A model generated the notes under the pieces. That model had not been told where the DNA came from, did no database searches, and worked only from the letters and a program-made list of their open reading frames with translations. A DNA stretch of 5,244 nucleotides from Alphaproteobacteria bacterium (GTDB lineage Bacteria > Pseudomonadota > Alphaproteobacteria > SMXP01), in NCBI GenBank assembly GCA_021774995.1, contig JAJFIM010000339.1, forward strand, positions 1 through 5,244, given 5' to 3'. Within the stretch, counting starts at the first letter, position 1; the number at the start of each line of letters is the position of its first letter. A program made the position numbers and the translations under genes. Of this stretch, positions 1 to 5,244 are shown piece by piece.

Positions 1-76
1 CGCCGTGCTCCGTGATTTCATCGCCGCAAATAGAGAATTGCAGGTCATCGAGATTGATCTTGTTCCAGTCGGTCAT
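1..76 (-). CDS. Tail-region protein, N-terminal part only (cut by left edge)
   Basis: Only the first 25 codons are inside the window; they begin MTDWNKINLDDL and continue past position 1. An ATG at 82 overlaps the stop of the preceding gene (ATGA), but the AGAGG ribosome-binding sequence around 84-88 is only one base from it. The same sequence lies 7 bases from the in-frame ATG at 76, so I chose 76, two bases after the preceding stop. By position, after a tape measure gene and a small tail protein, it should be another tail-tip or baseplate component. The visible residues are polar and acidic and do not identify a family, so no function is assigned. Confidence 0.6.
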   Translation of the reverse strand, partial: MTDWNKINLDDLQFSICGDEITEHG

Positions 77-78
77 GG

Positions 79-453
79 TCATACCTCTCGTAGCGTTACG
101 GAAAAGCCATACAGGCCGGGATTGGTTTTGATCGGCACAAAAGCGGTCTCAATCTGTACGTTCTTGAGCGTCGCGTCCAAATCTTCAAGCTCGAACTCCA
201 GCAGGTTTTTTTTGACGGCGTCGTAAAAAACCTCTAAAGCGTCGCGGTCGGTTTTGGGAACCAGTTTGAACACAAACTCCTTGAACACGGTTTTAGAGCC
301 TTTGCTCTGGACGTAGACCGTAGAGCCGTCGCCGCTGGTCGTTTCCACATTTGGATAATCGATCTGCTCACCTACGGGCAGTTCGGGCGGGTAGGTCGGA
401 ACCCATTGCGCGGTGGGCGCGGCCTGTGTCGGATAGTAAAAGCCGAAAGCCAT
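79..453 (-). CDS. Small tail protein downstream of tape measure, possibly minor tail/tail-tip component
   Basis: A 124-residue protein whose ATG overlaps the tape measure stop (TAATG). A strong AGGAGG at 461-466, 7 bases upstream of the ATG, supports this start. There is no signal peptide or membrane segment. The first 30 residues are rich in Pro, Tyr and aromatic residues. The rest alternates short beta-like stretches (KTVFKEFVFKLVP, residues about 54-66) with one helix-like stretch (DRDALEVFYDAVKKN, about 69-83), then LLEFELEDLD and a closing beta stretch ending in SVTLREV. This layout, a beta strand, a helix counting off a field, and a final strand ending in a Glu, resembles small minor tail proteins of the lambda gpM kind placed just after the tape measure. 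The resemblance is by eye and by position only, and I do not recognise a specific family. It would act in the virion at the tail tip or as an assembly factor there. Confidence 0.75.
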   Translation of the reverse strand: MAFGFYYPTQAAPTAQWVPTYPPELPVGEQIDYPNVETTSGDGSTVYVQSKGSKTVFKEFVFKLVPKTDRDALEVFYDAVKKNLLEFELEDLDATLKNVQIETAFVPIKTNPGLYGFSVTLREV

Positions 454-3098
454 TACACGCCCTCCTCTTTGAGGACGCTCTTAACTCCGCGCCTGATGAC
501 CTTGCGCAAATGTCGGCCAATGTCGTCGGGACCAATGACGCCGTCGACCGTGACATTGATTTCGATTTTTCGAGTTGAGGACGAAGTAGACTCCGCAGGA
601 TCGCGCTGTATAACGGCGGGAGCGGGCGAGTCGAACGCGCCTCCGTTTACGCCGGGGAGTCCTGGGAAACGGTCTCCGGAGTCCGACGGCCCTTCGCCGT
701 CCGCGCCTCCGGATTCATCGTCGCCGCCTCCCGATCCGCCGTCTGAGATACCGGGAGCGAAGCGGCCCTCTTCTTTGTATTTAATTATGATTTGCTGAAC
801 AATGGGATCTTTGAGTTTCTCGATCCATTCTTTTTTGGCTTCGTCAATTTCCTTCGTCGCTTTAGACAACGCGTCCAGATCGAAATCGACTTTCATGGCG
901 GAGATTTTTTCAACGGTATCGTCGATAACGTCATTAACCCCTCGCAACGTCTCCGCCTCTTCATTGATCAGACGCACCGTTTCAGGTTGAGCGGCCTTTA
1001 GCGAGTCGCGGTATGCCTTGTCGGCGTCCAGGACTTCTTTGAGTTTCTTCCTCGAAGCCTCGGCGGCTTTCGTGGTGAGGTCGAACGCTTCCTTGCCCAG
1101 CTTGGTGTCGCCGAATTGCCGGCGCAGAGCGGCTCCCTCTTTCGCCAGTTCTTTAAGCGCGGCGGCGCCGTCCTTGCCCGGCGTTTTAAGCGAGTTATTA
1201 ATTTCCTCTCCAAGCTGTTTAATTTTTTCCTTGTTCTGATCAGCTTCCGAAAGACCTTCCAGTTTGATATCAAATTTCAGGTCGGTAAGAATTTGATCCA
1301 CGGACTTTATCTCGTCGCTCAGGCTGGCGATTCTGCCTTCCACGGCGGTGATTTCGCTATCGATTGTTGCGACCAGGCTTTCGTATTGCGACAGGATTCC
1401 TTGCTCAAGCGCGGCGACGTCCTCCATTTGATCTTTACGCCGTTCAAGAAGATCGAGCTCCGCATTCCCAATATCCTGCCGGGCCTTTTCGACCTCGCGA
1501 GTTTTCTTCTCGAATTCCTCGGCGGCTTGACCTACCAGGTCGTAAGCTTTCTTAGCCGTCTCTCCCATTTTCTCAAAAGCTTTGTCGACCAGCTTTATTT
1601 CCGCCGCAGTGGCTTTTTTAGATTCTTTGATCAGGTCAACGGCCTCTTTCGCTTCTTTCATTTTTTTCGAGAACCGAACAACTCCGAGAGTTTGGAATGC
1701 CTTATCCAGAGCCTTCTCCGCTTCCTCCGCTTTCTTTTTGATTTGCGTCATCGACTCGTCGCTGGTATCGCCCAGCAACTGAACGGCGTCGGAATAATCC
1801 TCGACTTTATTTTTTTCGGAGAAGAGCCGGTCCCATGCCGCTTTTGCGCGGCCCCAGTTTTCCTCGGATTTAAGCGCGATCAGATTCGATATTTCCGTCG
1901 CGCCTACGAGACCCAAAATCCCAGCGATCACCTTTTGCATGCCCGCCGCCATCGCGTTGAATGCGACGTCGATGGCGTCCACGGCTTTCAATAATTTCTG
2001 TCCTATTTCCGCCACCAGGTCCTTAGTCACCGCCACCCACTGTTGCATGATTTCCTTTGAGGACACCTGCGAGATGTTCATGACTTCCACCGTCTCATTT
2101 CCGGATTTCATGACGGCGTTTAGAAATGCCATCTTCCTTTCAGCGTCGGTCAATTGCAGACTGGTTTTCCCCAGCGTAGTGGCGAAATCCTTGTAGGCTT
2201 TTTCGACGTCGAACACGATTCCAAGGTTGTCCAGAATCATTTTGGATTGCCGCCCTATGCCAAAAGCGGCGCTTTCAAAAGCCTCGGTTATTGTCTTGCC
2301 CGTGATCCGCGCCGAGGCCCGCGCGATTTCCATCAGGTCGGCGAGTTCTTCGGCTGGGATACCGAGTTTCATCGCCGTCCCGGCGATCCTCATCAACTCC
2401 GCTTGCGCGATTGTTTCGGCGGAAACTTCCTTTAGTTTTGTAATTATCTTGTCGCCGTCGGCGCCGAACGACGCGGCCATGCGGTTAAACGCTTCTTGAG
2501 TCTGGTCGAACTCCGCGCCCGAGCGAAGCGTCTCTATCGAAGCCAACGTAGCGGCTATGCTCGTAATCATCAGGGCCAAGTGCCCGCGAATCCCCTCTAT
2601 AGCCGCCCCCCAGGCAGAGCTTGTGTTATCAGCCGCCTCCGCCTGGTTGTTCTCCAATTCATTCGTTAGCGTTTCGACCTGTTCGGTCATTTGCCGATAG
2701 GCGCGTTCAATTTCCTCGGGAGTGGCCGTACCGGATTCTTTTACCTCCTCAAACGCCGACGTCAGCCCGCGAATCTGTTCTTTAATTTCCCTGTCGGTTC
2801 GGACGCCGAGTTTTTGAAACGCCTGGTCGACTTCGCGCACGGAGGCCGAAGCTTTTTCCATGTCGGCGGAGATTTTTCCGGCGCCGATGTTCTTTATGGA
2901 ATTCGCCAGCTTGTCCGCGCCCACGGCCCCGGCGACGAGGCGCACGGGCAGGAGAGCAAGCTTGGCAACATACTTCGCCACGCTGGACGTAGCTTTGACC
3001 ATGGCAGTAACGACGTCGACTCCAAACCCGGCGACGACCTTCGACGCTTCGTTTTTTGCCCGGAGGACTATGGAAAGTTCTGCGGCTTTGTCAGCCAT
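453..3098 (-). CDS. Phage tail tape measure protein
   Basis: This 881-residue protein sets tail length: chaperones coat it, tube subunits polymerise around it, and it leaves the tail at DNA ejection. At the usual figure of about 0.15 nm per residue it implies a tail of roughly 130 nm (inference). The N-terminus (residues 1-75) is Ala/Val-rich. A helical module occurs at 91-137 and again at 465-511. Hydrophobic stretches lie at about 163-187 and 384-408, typical of tape measures that touch the host membrane. Residues about 195-345 have the classic tape-measure core, with the segment NLGIVFDVEKAYKDFATTLG followed by LTDAERKMAFLNAVM. Residues about 450-775 are almost entirely charged heptad-like helix, probably coiled coil. 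A Gly/Asp/Ser-rich linker (785-810) precedes a compact C-terminus with KIEINVTVDG and basic RKVIRRGVKS. The ATG overlaps the end of the frameshifted chaperone frame by 8 bases, with GAGG at 3108-3111 upstream. The stop overlaps the next ATG. No truncation is seen. Confidence 0.93.
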   Translation of the reverse strand: MADKAAELSIVLRAKNEASKVVAGFGVDVVTAMVKATSSVAKYVAKLALLPVRLVAGAVGADKLANSIKNIGAGKISADMEKASASVREVDQAFQKLGVRTDREIKEQIRGLTSAFEEVKESGTATPEEIERAYRQMTEQVETLTNELENNQAEAADNTSSAWGAAIEGIRGHLALMITSIAATLASIETLRSGAEFDQTQEAFNRMAASFGADGDKIITKLKEVSAETIAQAELMRIAGTAMKLGIPAEELADLMEIARASARITGKTITEAFESAAFGIGRQSKMILDNLGIVFDVEKAYKDFATTLGKTSLQLTDAERKMAFLNAVMKSGNETVEVMNISQVSSKEIMQQWVAVTKDLVAEIGQKLLKAVDAIDVAFNAMAAGMQKVIAGILGLVGATEISNLIALKSEENWGRAKAAWDRLFSEKNKVEDYSDAVQLLGDTSDESMTQIKKKAEEAEKALDKAFQTLGVVRFSKKMKEAKEAVDLIKESKKATAAEIKLVDKAFEKMGETAKKAYDLVGQAAEEFEKKTREVEKARQDIGNAELDLLERRKDQMEDVAALEQGILSQYESLVATIDSEITAVEGRIASLSDEIKSVDQILTDLKFDIKLEGLSEADQNKEKIKQLGEEINNSLKTPGKDGAAALKELAKEGAALRRQFGDTKLGKEAFDLTTKAAEASRKKLKEVLDADKAYRDSLKAAQPETVRLINEEAETLRGVNDVIDDTVEKISAMKVDFDLDALSKATKEIDEAKKEWIEKLKDPIVQQIIIKYKEEGRFAPGISDGGSGGGDDESGGADGEGPSDSGDRFPGLPGVNGGAFDSPAPAVIQRDPAESTSSSTRKIEINVTVDGVIGPDDIGRHLRKVIRRGVKSVLKEEGV
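669..746 (-). other. Gly/Asp/Ser-rich disordered linker within the tape measure protein
   Basis: Residues 785-810 of the tape measure consist almost only of Gly, Asp, Ser and Glu, with the run GGSGGGDDESGG inside. The stretch separates the long helical rod from a C-terminal segment of about 70 residues. Such acidic low-complexity spacers are flexible. Here it may let the C-terminal piece dock separately at the tail tip or be trimmed during maturation, as happens to the lambda tape measure C-terminus. That role is inference. Confidence 0.6.
1566..1706 (-). repeat. Second copy of a helical module inside the tape measure (protein-level repeat)
   Basis: Residues 465-511 of the tape measure, starting DKAFQTLGV and ending DKAFEKM, repeat the layout of residues 91-137. 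Shared positions are D-x-AFQ-x-LGV, then a KES tripeptide, then AT-x-x-EI, then a closing A-(aromatic)-x-x-M. A three-residue shift is needed between the first motif and KES. The similarity is at protein level, not as a DNA repeat. Confidence 0.55.
2688..2828 (-). repeat. First copy of the helical module inside the tape measure (protein-level repeat)
   Basis: Residues 91-137 run from DQAFQKLGVR through VKESGTATPEEI to AYRQM and match residues 465-511 of the same protein. Modules of the form AF-x-x-LG(I/V) followed by a helix with (S/A)GTAT/S recur in many phage tape measures as I recall them. Two copies here suggest a tape measure built by duplication and insertion of length units. Confidence 0.55.
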
Positions 3099-3393
3099 TT
3101 TTCTGCGCCTCTTTTTGTGCGACGTTTACAGCGGCGCCGATCACGCCCATCGACTTGACGTACTTGTTGGACTGGTCGAGCAGTCCACCGGCGACGGGAA
3201 GGAGACGGTATTTGTAATGTTGAAAATAATCCATCATGGTTCGAGTCAGCGGCGTTACAGTTTTCCAGGGACAATCGCTAAAGACGACGTCGCCCCACTT
3301 TGCGGACGCCCCCGGCGAGGTGAACCGGCACCGGGGGCCTGTGCATGCCTGGCAATCGATCCCTGAAAAACTCAGATCGACTGCCAGTTTCAG
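3091..3393 (-). CDS. Tail assembly chaperone, -1 frameshift extension (GT-like C-terminal part)
   Basis: This open frame has no independent start. It is reached by a -1 slip at the A AAA AAC heptamer at the end of the 131-residue chaperone, giving a fusion of about 231 residues (131 + 100). The frame runs from CTG at 3393 to TGA at 3091-3093. It contains no ATG, GTG or TTG until an ATG-ATG pair at 3232-3237, which lacks a ribosome binding site. The extension starts LKLAVDLSFSGIDCQACTG, has four cysteines (C-x2-C-x4-C-x18-C), then a DYFQHYKYRLLPVAGGLLDQ stretch and a helical, basic end (VNVAQKEAQKNG). In lambda the equivalent T part of gpGT contacts the tape measure and recruits tube subunits, while the short G form coats the tape measure. 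The stop lies 8 bases inside the tape measure gene, so coupled translation is likely. The alternative is a separate gene of about 48 residues from 3237, which would leave the open, cysteine-bearing first half unexplained. Confidence 0.82.
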   Translation of the reverse strand: MKLAVDLSFSGIDCQACTGPRCRFTSPGASAKWGDVVFSDCPWKTVTPLTRTMMDYFQHYKYRLLPVAGGLLDQSNKYVKSMGVIGAAVNVAQKEAQKNG

Positions 3394-3399
3394 TTTTTT
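3349..3399 (-). promoter_or_regulatory. Programmed -1 ribosomal frameshift signal: slippery heptamer plus stem-loop
   Basis: In zero frame the chaperone ends GAA AAA AAC TGA. The last A of GAA with the next two codons makes A AAA AAC (3393-3399), a canonical X XXY YYZ heptamer. After a 5-base spacer (TGAAA) comes a stem: CTGGCAGTCGATC (3375-3387) pairs with GATCGATTGCCAG (3349-3361), giving 12 Watson-Crick pairs and one G-U. The 13-base apical loop can add a small UGA/UCA inner stem. Heptamer, spacer length and stem all fit known -1 sites. The zero-frame stop sits immediately after the heptamer, as is common. There is no U-tract after the stem, so it is not an intrinsic terminator. Confidence 0.88.
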
Positions 3400-3785
3400 T
3401 CTTCGTCCTCGGAAAGCTCGGACCCTTCGATGATGAATTCCGCCAACTCGCGGCGGATCTTCGGCGGTATGGCGTCGATCACGTCCTTATGCGGCGTCCC
3501 CGCATTTTCGCGCCAGGCGATTTCGTTCCCGTCCGCTCCCCGGAAATTCCTGAACCCTTTCAGGCCGCCGCGCAATGCGTCCAGAACTTTGGATCCGGAG
3601 CGGATCCGCATCTTGTTTTCCTTTTTGCCGCCGAGACTGGTCTCAGTGAGAGAGTCCTCCATCCGCGCGGCGTCGCTTGCTTTTAAGATGGACAGCATGA
3701 AAACTGTTTGTTTCTCTTCCGGGAGTTCCCGGTCGCATTTTGGGACGTAGTCAACAATTTCATTTGGATCGACTGCTGTGATCAT
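3390..3785 (-). CDS. Tail assembly chaperone, zero-frame short form (G-like)
   Basis: A 131-residue, mostly soluble and helical protein between the tube and tape measure genes, the usual place of the tail assembly chaperone. Near the N-terminus it has VDYVPKCDRELPEEKQTVF (residues 11-29), a pattern I recall from phage proteins in this position. A middle segment reads VLDALRGGLKGFRNF then ADGNEI (about 67-89), and the end is PPKIRRELAEFIIEGSELSEDEEKN. The ATG at 3785 is preceded by AGGAG (3792-3796) at 6 bases, which supports the start. The acidic tail SEDEEKN encodes the slippery site, so a minority of ribosomes should continue into the -1 frame. By analogy with lambda gpG it would coat the tape measure during tail assembly and be absent from the mature virion. 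Chaperone sequences diverge quickly, so the role rests mainly on position and the frameshift signal. Confidence 0.85.
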   Translation of the reverse strand: MITAVDPNEIVDYVPKCDRELPEEKQTVFMLSILKASDAARMEDSLTETSLGGKKENKMRIRSGSKVLDALRGGLKGFRNFRGADGNEIAWRENAGTPHKDVIDAIPPKIRRELAEFIIEGSELSEDEEKN

Positions 3786-3846
3786 GTGAATCTCCTATAT
3801 GGAAAAATCTCCCCAGGCCCATCCTTCGACAGGCTCAAGGTGCCAG
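3786..3846 (-). other. Only intergenic gap in the block, between tail tube and chaperone genes
   Basis: These 61 bases separate the tube stop from the chaperone ATG. They hold the repeat-like sequence at 3823-3840, a G-rich stretch, an AT-rich patch (ATTTTTCCATATA on the coding strand) and the chaperone ribosome binding site AGGAG at 3792-3796. I see no convincing stem followed by a U-tract and no clear -35/-10 pair. A transcript processing or attenuation point here is possible, since tube protein is needed in far larger amounts than the chaperone. Confidence 0.5.
3823..3840 (+). repeat. CCTTCGACAGGCTCAAGG, possible copy of a dispersed bacterial intergenic repeat
   Basis: This 18-base sequence, with CCTT and AAGG ends, closely matches the CCTTCGACAGGCTCAGG-type motif that I recall as a very common dispersed intergenic repeat in many bacterial genomes. 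It sits in the only gap of the operon, just after the tube stop. The ends pair over four bases, with mismatches inside, so a weak hairpin is possible. The assignment rests on recall of the motif; only one copy is in the window. Confidence 0.45.
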
Positions 3847-4812
3847 TTAATAAAATTTGATTTTTAGTTCGTCGTCTCCTGCGTTTTGCGCGAAGTTCAT
3901 CGGCAAACCGTAGGTGCGGGTATCCTCTCGGTCCTGCCAGCTTATGTCCTCGTACTGAACTTTCGGCGCGGTGAAGTCGATCCTGGCTCCGGCGACGGCT
4001 CCGATGGTGGCGGCCAGAGCGACCTGTGTGCCACCCTCAAACTCGCCCCAGAAATCGTGCGTGGCGATATCCACGGCTTCCGGATCGATGCTTCCCTTGG
4101 ACTCGCGGTCGGTGATGAGAAAGCCGACCACGCCTTGCGCGGCATTGGCAGAGACGCGCTTTGAAACTTTATTGGCAACGTCGATTTCCAGATTGGCAAT
4201 GATTGCGGCATAACCCGATATGCTGAAATTTGCGTTGATGAACGGCGGCGGAACCTCGGCGTTGAAAACCGCGCCTGCGGGAATCACCGCGTCGGTGGGC
4301 TTGGCATACAAGCCAAAGAAGGTCCATTCGATGGAACCGAGCTTTCCCGCCTCGGCGTTTATTTTGAAAGACCCGACGCACCCGACGATCTTGTGCAACA
4401 CCTCGCCCTTATAAATCCAGATGGTGCAGGACTTGAGCGCAGTGGAAGCGGGATCGTAAGTGACGTCGCCGTCGCCCGCGCCGCCTGAGCTTTCAGCGGT
4501 GAGGGTTTTGGCCATTCCGCAAGCGAGCAGTAGCGGGTCGATCTCCGGCACGTCTCCGGCTCCTCCTGCGTCGGCGGACCCGGATCCCTTGAGTTCCGTC
4601 TTGAACGTCACCTGGACGTGTTTCATCCCAACGACGTGCGGCAGAGGGGAGAACGAGGGCCGGGAATAGTTGCGGGTCAGCAACTCAGGCACAGGCTTGA
4701 CGACGGGGTCTTCCACCTGGATGGCGTTGGCGACCGGAGTCGGCGTAGGGTCTATCCCGTAGGCCGCCTCTTCCTTTACCAGAGCAAGTGAGCGTTGTTT
4801 GACCATTGGCAT
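3847..4812 (-). CDS. Phage tail tube protein (major tail protein)
   Basis: A 321-residue protein that would form the stacked rings of the tail tube. The N-terminus has LALVKEEAAYGIDPTPTPVANAIQV (residues 9-33; shown here as EEAAYG, DPTPTP and NAI blocks), typical of the family in which a short lead is followed by an E-x-A-YG-x-D motif. Next comes an Arg/Pro stretch (NYSRPSFSPLPHVVGMKHV), then TFKTELKGSGSAD (about 69-81) and DPLLLACGM (92-100), the hallmark TEL-KGSG and LL-x-ACG pairing of siphovirus-type tube proteins (I recall the Phage_tube_2 group). The rest is beta-rich with many Ala, Gly and Val, and ends DDELKIKFY. The start overlaps the stop of the 43-residue gene (TAATG), with AGGAGG at 4823-4828. 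A second in-frame ATG at 4806 is possible. A 61-base gap follows. The family call is from motif memory, while the tube role is well supported by neighbours. Confidence 0.88.
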   Translation of the reverse strand: MPMVKQRSLALVKEEAAYGIDPTPTPVANAIQVEDPVVKPVPELLTRNYSRPSFSPLPHVVGMKHVQVTFKTELKGSGSADAGGAGDVPEIDPLLLACGMAKTLTAESSGGAGDGDVTYDPASTALKSCTIWIYKGEVLHKIVGCVGSFKINAEAGKLGSIEWTFFGLYAKPTDAVIPAGAVFNAEVPPPFINANFSISGYAAIIANLEIDVANKVSKRVSANAAQGVVGFLITDRESKGSIDPEAVDIATHDFWGEFEGGTQVALAATIGAVAGARIDFTAPKVQYEDISWQDREDTRTYGLPMNFAQNAGDDELKIKFY

Positions 4813-4943
4813 TATTTTCCAGCCTCCTCTGATTTATCCGGCTCCGGTTTTTTGGCCGGCGCCGGTTTCTTTTTCGGAGGCGGGGCTTTTTTCTTTACGG
4901 TCTCGCCGCTCCGGGATTGCATGGTCATAGTGTTTTTAGCCAT
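4812..4943 (-). CDS. 43-residue Lys/Pro/Ala-rich basic protein of unknown function
   Basis: A very short gene between the terminator-type gene and the tube gene. It starts MAKNTMTMQSRSGETV and then turns into a Lys/Pro/Ala string (KKKAPPPKKKPAPAKKPEP), ending DKSEEAGK. It is surely disordered and strongly basic, with no hydrophobic core, signal peptide or cysteine. The evidence that it is real is positional: AGGAG (4954-4958) lies 10 bases before the ATG, the gene fills the gap exactly, and its TAA overlaps the tube ATG (TAATG). Its last codons also contain the AGGAGG used by the tube gene, so its translation may control tube translation as a leader. In Mu-like phages a small gene (gp38 type) sits in a similar place, but the sequence does not match that family by eye. 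Function unknown. Confidence 0.7.
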   Translation of the reverse strand: MAKNTMTMQSRSGETVKKKAPPPKKKPAPAKKPEPDKSEEAGK

Positions 4944-4956
4944 GTTGTTTTTTCTC

Positions 4957-5244
4957 CTAGTTTGTAAATTCCAGCTTGAATTGCAGGATGTAGACGGCTA
5001 GTTCCTTTGTAAGGATCAACGGGTCCCGGCGTTGCAGTTCGAGTCCGACGATATCCGCCTTGCCGAGGTTGTTGAGGTGCAAAATCGTTTTGACGTCCTC
5101 CAGCATTTGCAACGCCCCATCGGTTCCGGCGCGGGCCTTGAAGTCGCCGCGCAAACTCTTCTGCGCGACCACAACGTTGACCTCGGCCTCGACCTTGTAA
5201 GTAGCGAGGCGCGTGACGGGCACAAACCGGTCGCGTCCGTAAAT
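4957..5244 (-). CDS. Tail completion/terminator-type protein, C-terminal part (cut by right edge)
   Basis: The frame is open to the window edge, so the 95 visible residues (beginning IYGRDRFVPVTRLATYKVE) are the C-terminal part of a longer protein; an in-frame GTG at 5223 is probably not the start. Visible features are a beta stretch (YKVEAEVNVVVAQKS), a small acidic or basic turn with an ARAGTDGALQMLEDVKTIL helix, and a closing beta stretch (AVYILQFKLEFTN). A helix counting off a tail-end ring, followed by a final strand with alternating aromatic residues, recalls the Mu gp37-like (DUF1834) and tail terminator group. The position immediately before the tube module agrees with this. The stop TAG overlaps the AGGAG of the next gene. 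The family call is by eye and moderate. Confidence 0.6.
   Translation of the reverse strand: MYGRDRFVPVTRLATYKVEAEVNVVVAQKSLRGDFKARAGTDGALQMLEDVKTILHLNNLGKADIVGLELQRRDPLILTKELAVYILQFKLEFTN

Noticed and set aside
1116..1994. A 292-codon open frame on the plus strand.
   Set aside because: It is antisense to the tape measure's coiled-coil part. Its product is a Phe/Arg/Leu-rich shadow without domain logic, and no gene on that strand fits the layout.
3091..3237. An independent small gene starting at the ATG pair 3232-3237.
   Set aside because: There is no ribosome binding site before it, and the same frame stays open 52 codons further upstream to a slippery heptamer with a stem-loop, which a separate gene would not need.
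3068..3274. A 68-codon minus-strand open frame across the chaperone/tape measure junction.
   Set aside because: It is in the third frame, overlaps both the -1 extension and the tape measure start, and has an Arg-rich low-quality composition. The extension frame explains the same bases better.
2691..3366. Overlapping plus-strand open frames of 155 and 168 codons.
   Set aside because: They lie antisense to the tape measure start and the frameshift extension, both of which have good coding evidence. No ribosome binding site or recognisable product was seen.
3349..3387. The strong stem-loop as an intrinsic transcription terminator.
   Set aside because: No U-tract follows the 3' arm, and the stem lies inside an open coding frame between genes that must be co-transcribed.
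3847..5244. A Mu-like contractile-tail (myovirus) module.
   Set aside because: The edge gene recalls Mu gp37 and a small gene follows, but the next gene is a tube protein with no sheath gene before it.
1..5244. A defence system, CRISPR array, tRNA, insertion sequence or other accessory cargo.
   Set aside because: Every stretch is accounted for by tail genes on one strand. No regularly spaced repeats, transposase motifs or tRNA-like folds were seen.

Overview
The window holds one block of phage structural genes, all on the minus strand and packed head to tail, so they read from right to left. The order is: an upstream tail-completion or terminator-type gene cut by the right edge, a tiny Lys/Pro-rich protein, a tail tube protein, a tail assembly chaperone with a -1 frameshift extension, a tape measure protein, a small tail-tip-type protein, and the first 25 codons of another gene cut by the left edge. 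No sheath gene lies next to the tube gene and the tape measure is of moderate size. The best reading is therefore the tail module of a siphovirus-like (long, non-contractile tail) phage or prophage of a bacterium. The host cannot be named. A copy of a short sequence (3823-3840) that I recall as a dispersed intergenic repeat of bacterial chromosomes slightly favours an integrated prophage.

Right part (5244-3847): the terminator-type gene ends in a stop codon that overlaps the ribosome binding site of a 43-residue basic gene, whose stop overlaps the tube start (TAATG). The tube gene is followed by the only real gap, 61 bases, which holds the repeat-like sequence and a good ribosome binding site.

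Middle (3785-3091): this is the most notable part. The 131-residue chaperone ends on a canonical slippery heptamer, A AAA AAC, directly before its stop. Five bases later comes a 13-pair stem-loop (12 Watson-Crick pairs and one G-U). The -1 frame from the slip site is open for 100 codons, has no ATG, GTG or TTG in its first 52 codons, and ends 8 bases inside the tape measure gene. This matches the lambda G/GT arrangement: a short chaperone G and a rarer G-T fusion whose T part loads onto the tape measure. The T-like part carries four cysteines in a possible metal-binding pattern.

Left part (3098-1): an 881-residue tape measure with two copies of a short helical module, long coiled-coil stretches and a Gly/Asp/Ser-rich linker before a compact C-terminus. 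It is followed by a 124-residue protein (TAATG overlap) and a partial gene. The genes appear to be translationally coupled as one late operon. No promoter, terminator, tRNA, CRISPR or insertion sequence was seen. The long plus-strand open frames are shadows of the tape measure and tube genes.
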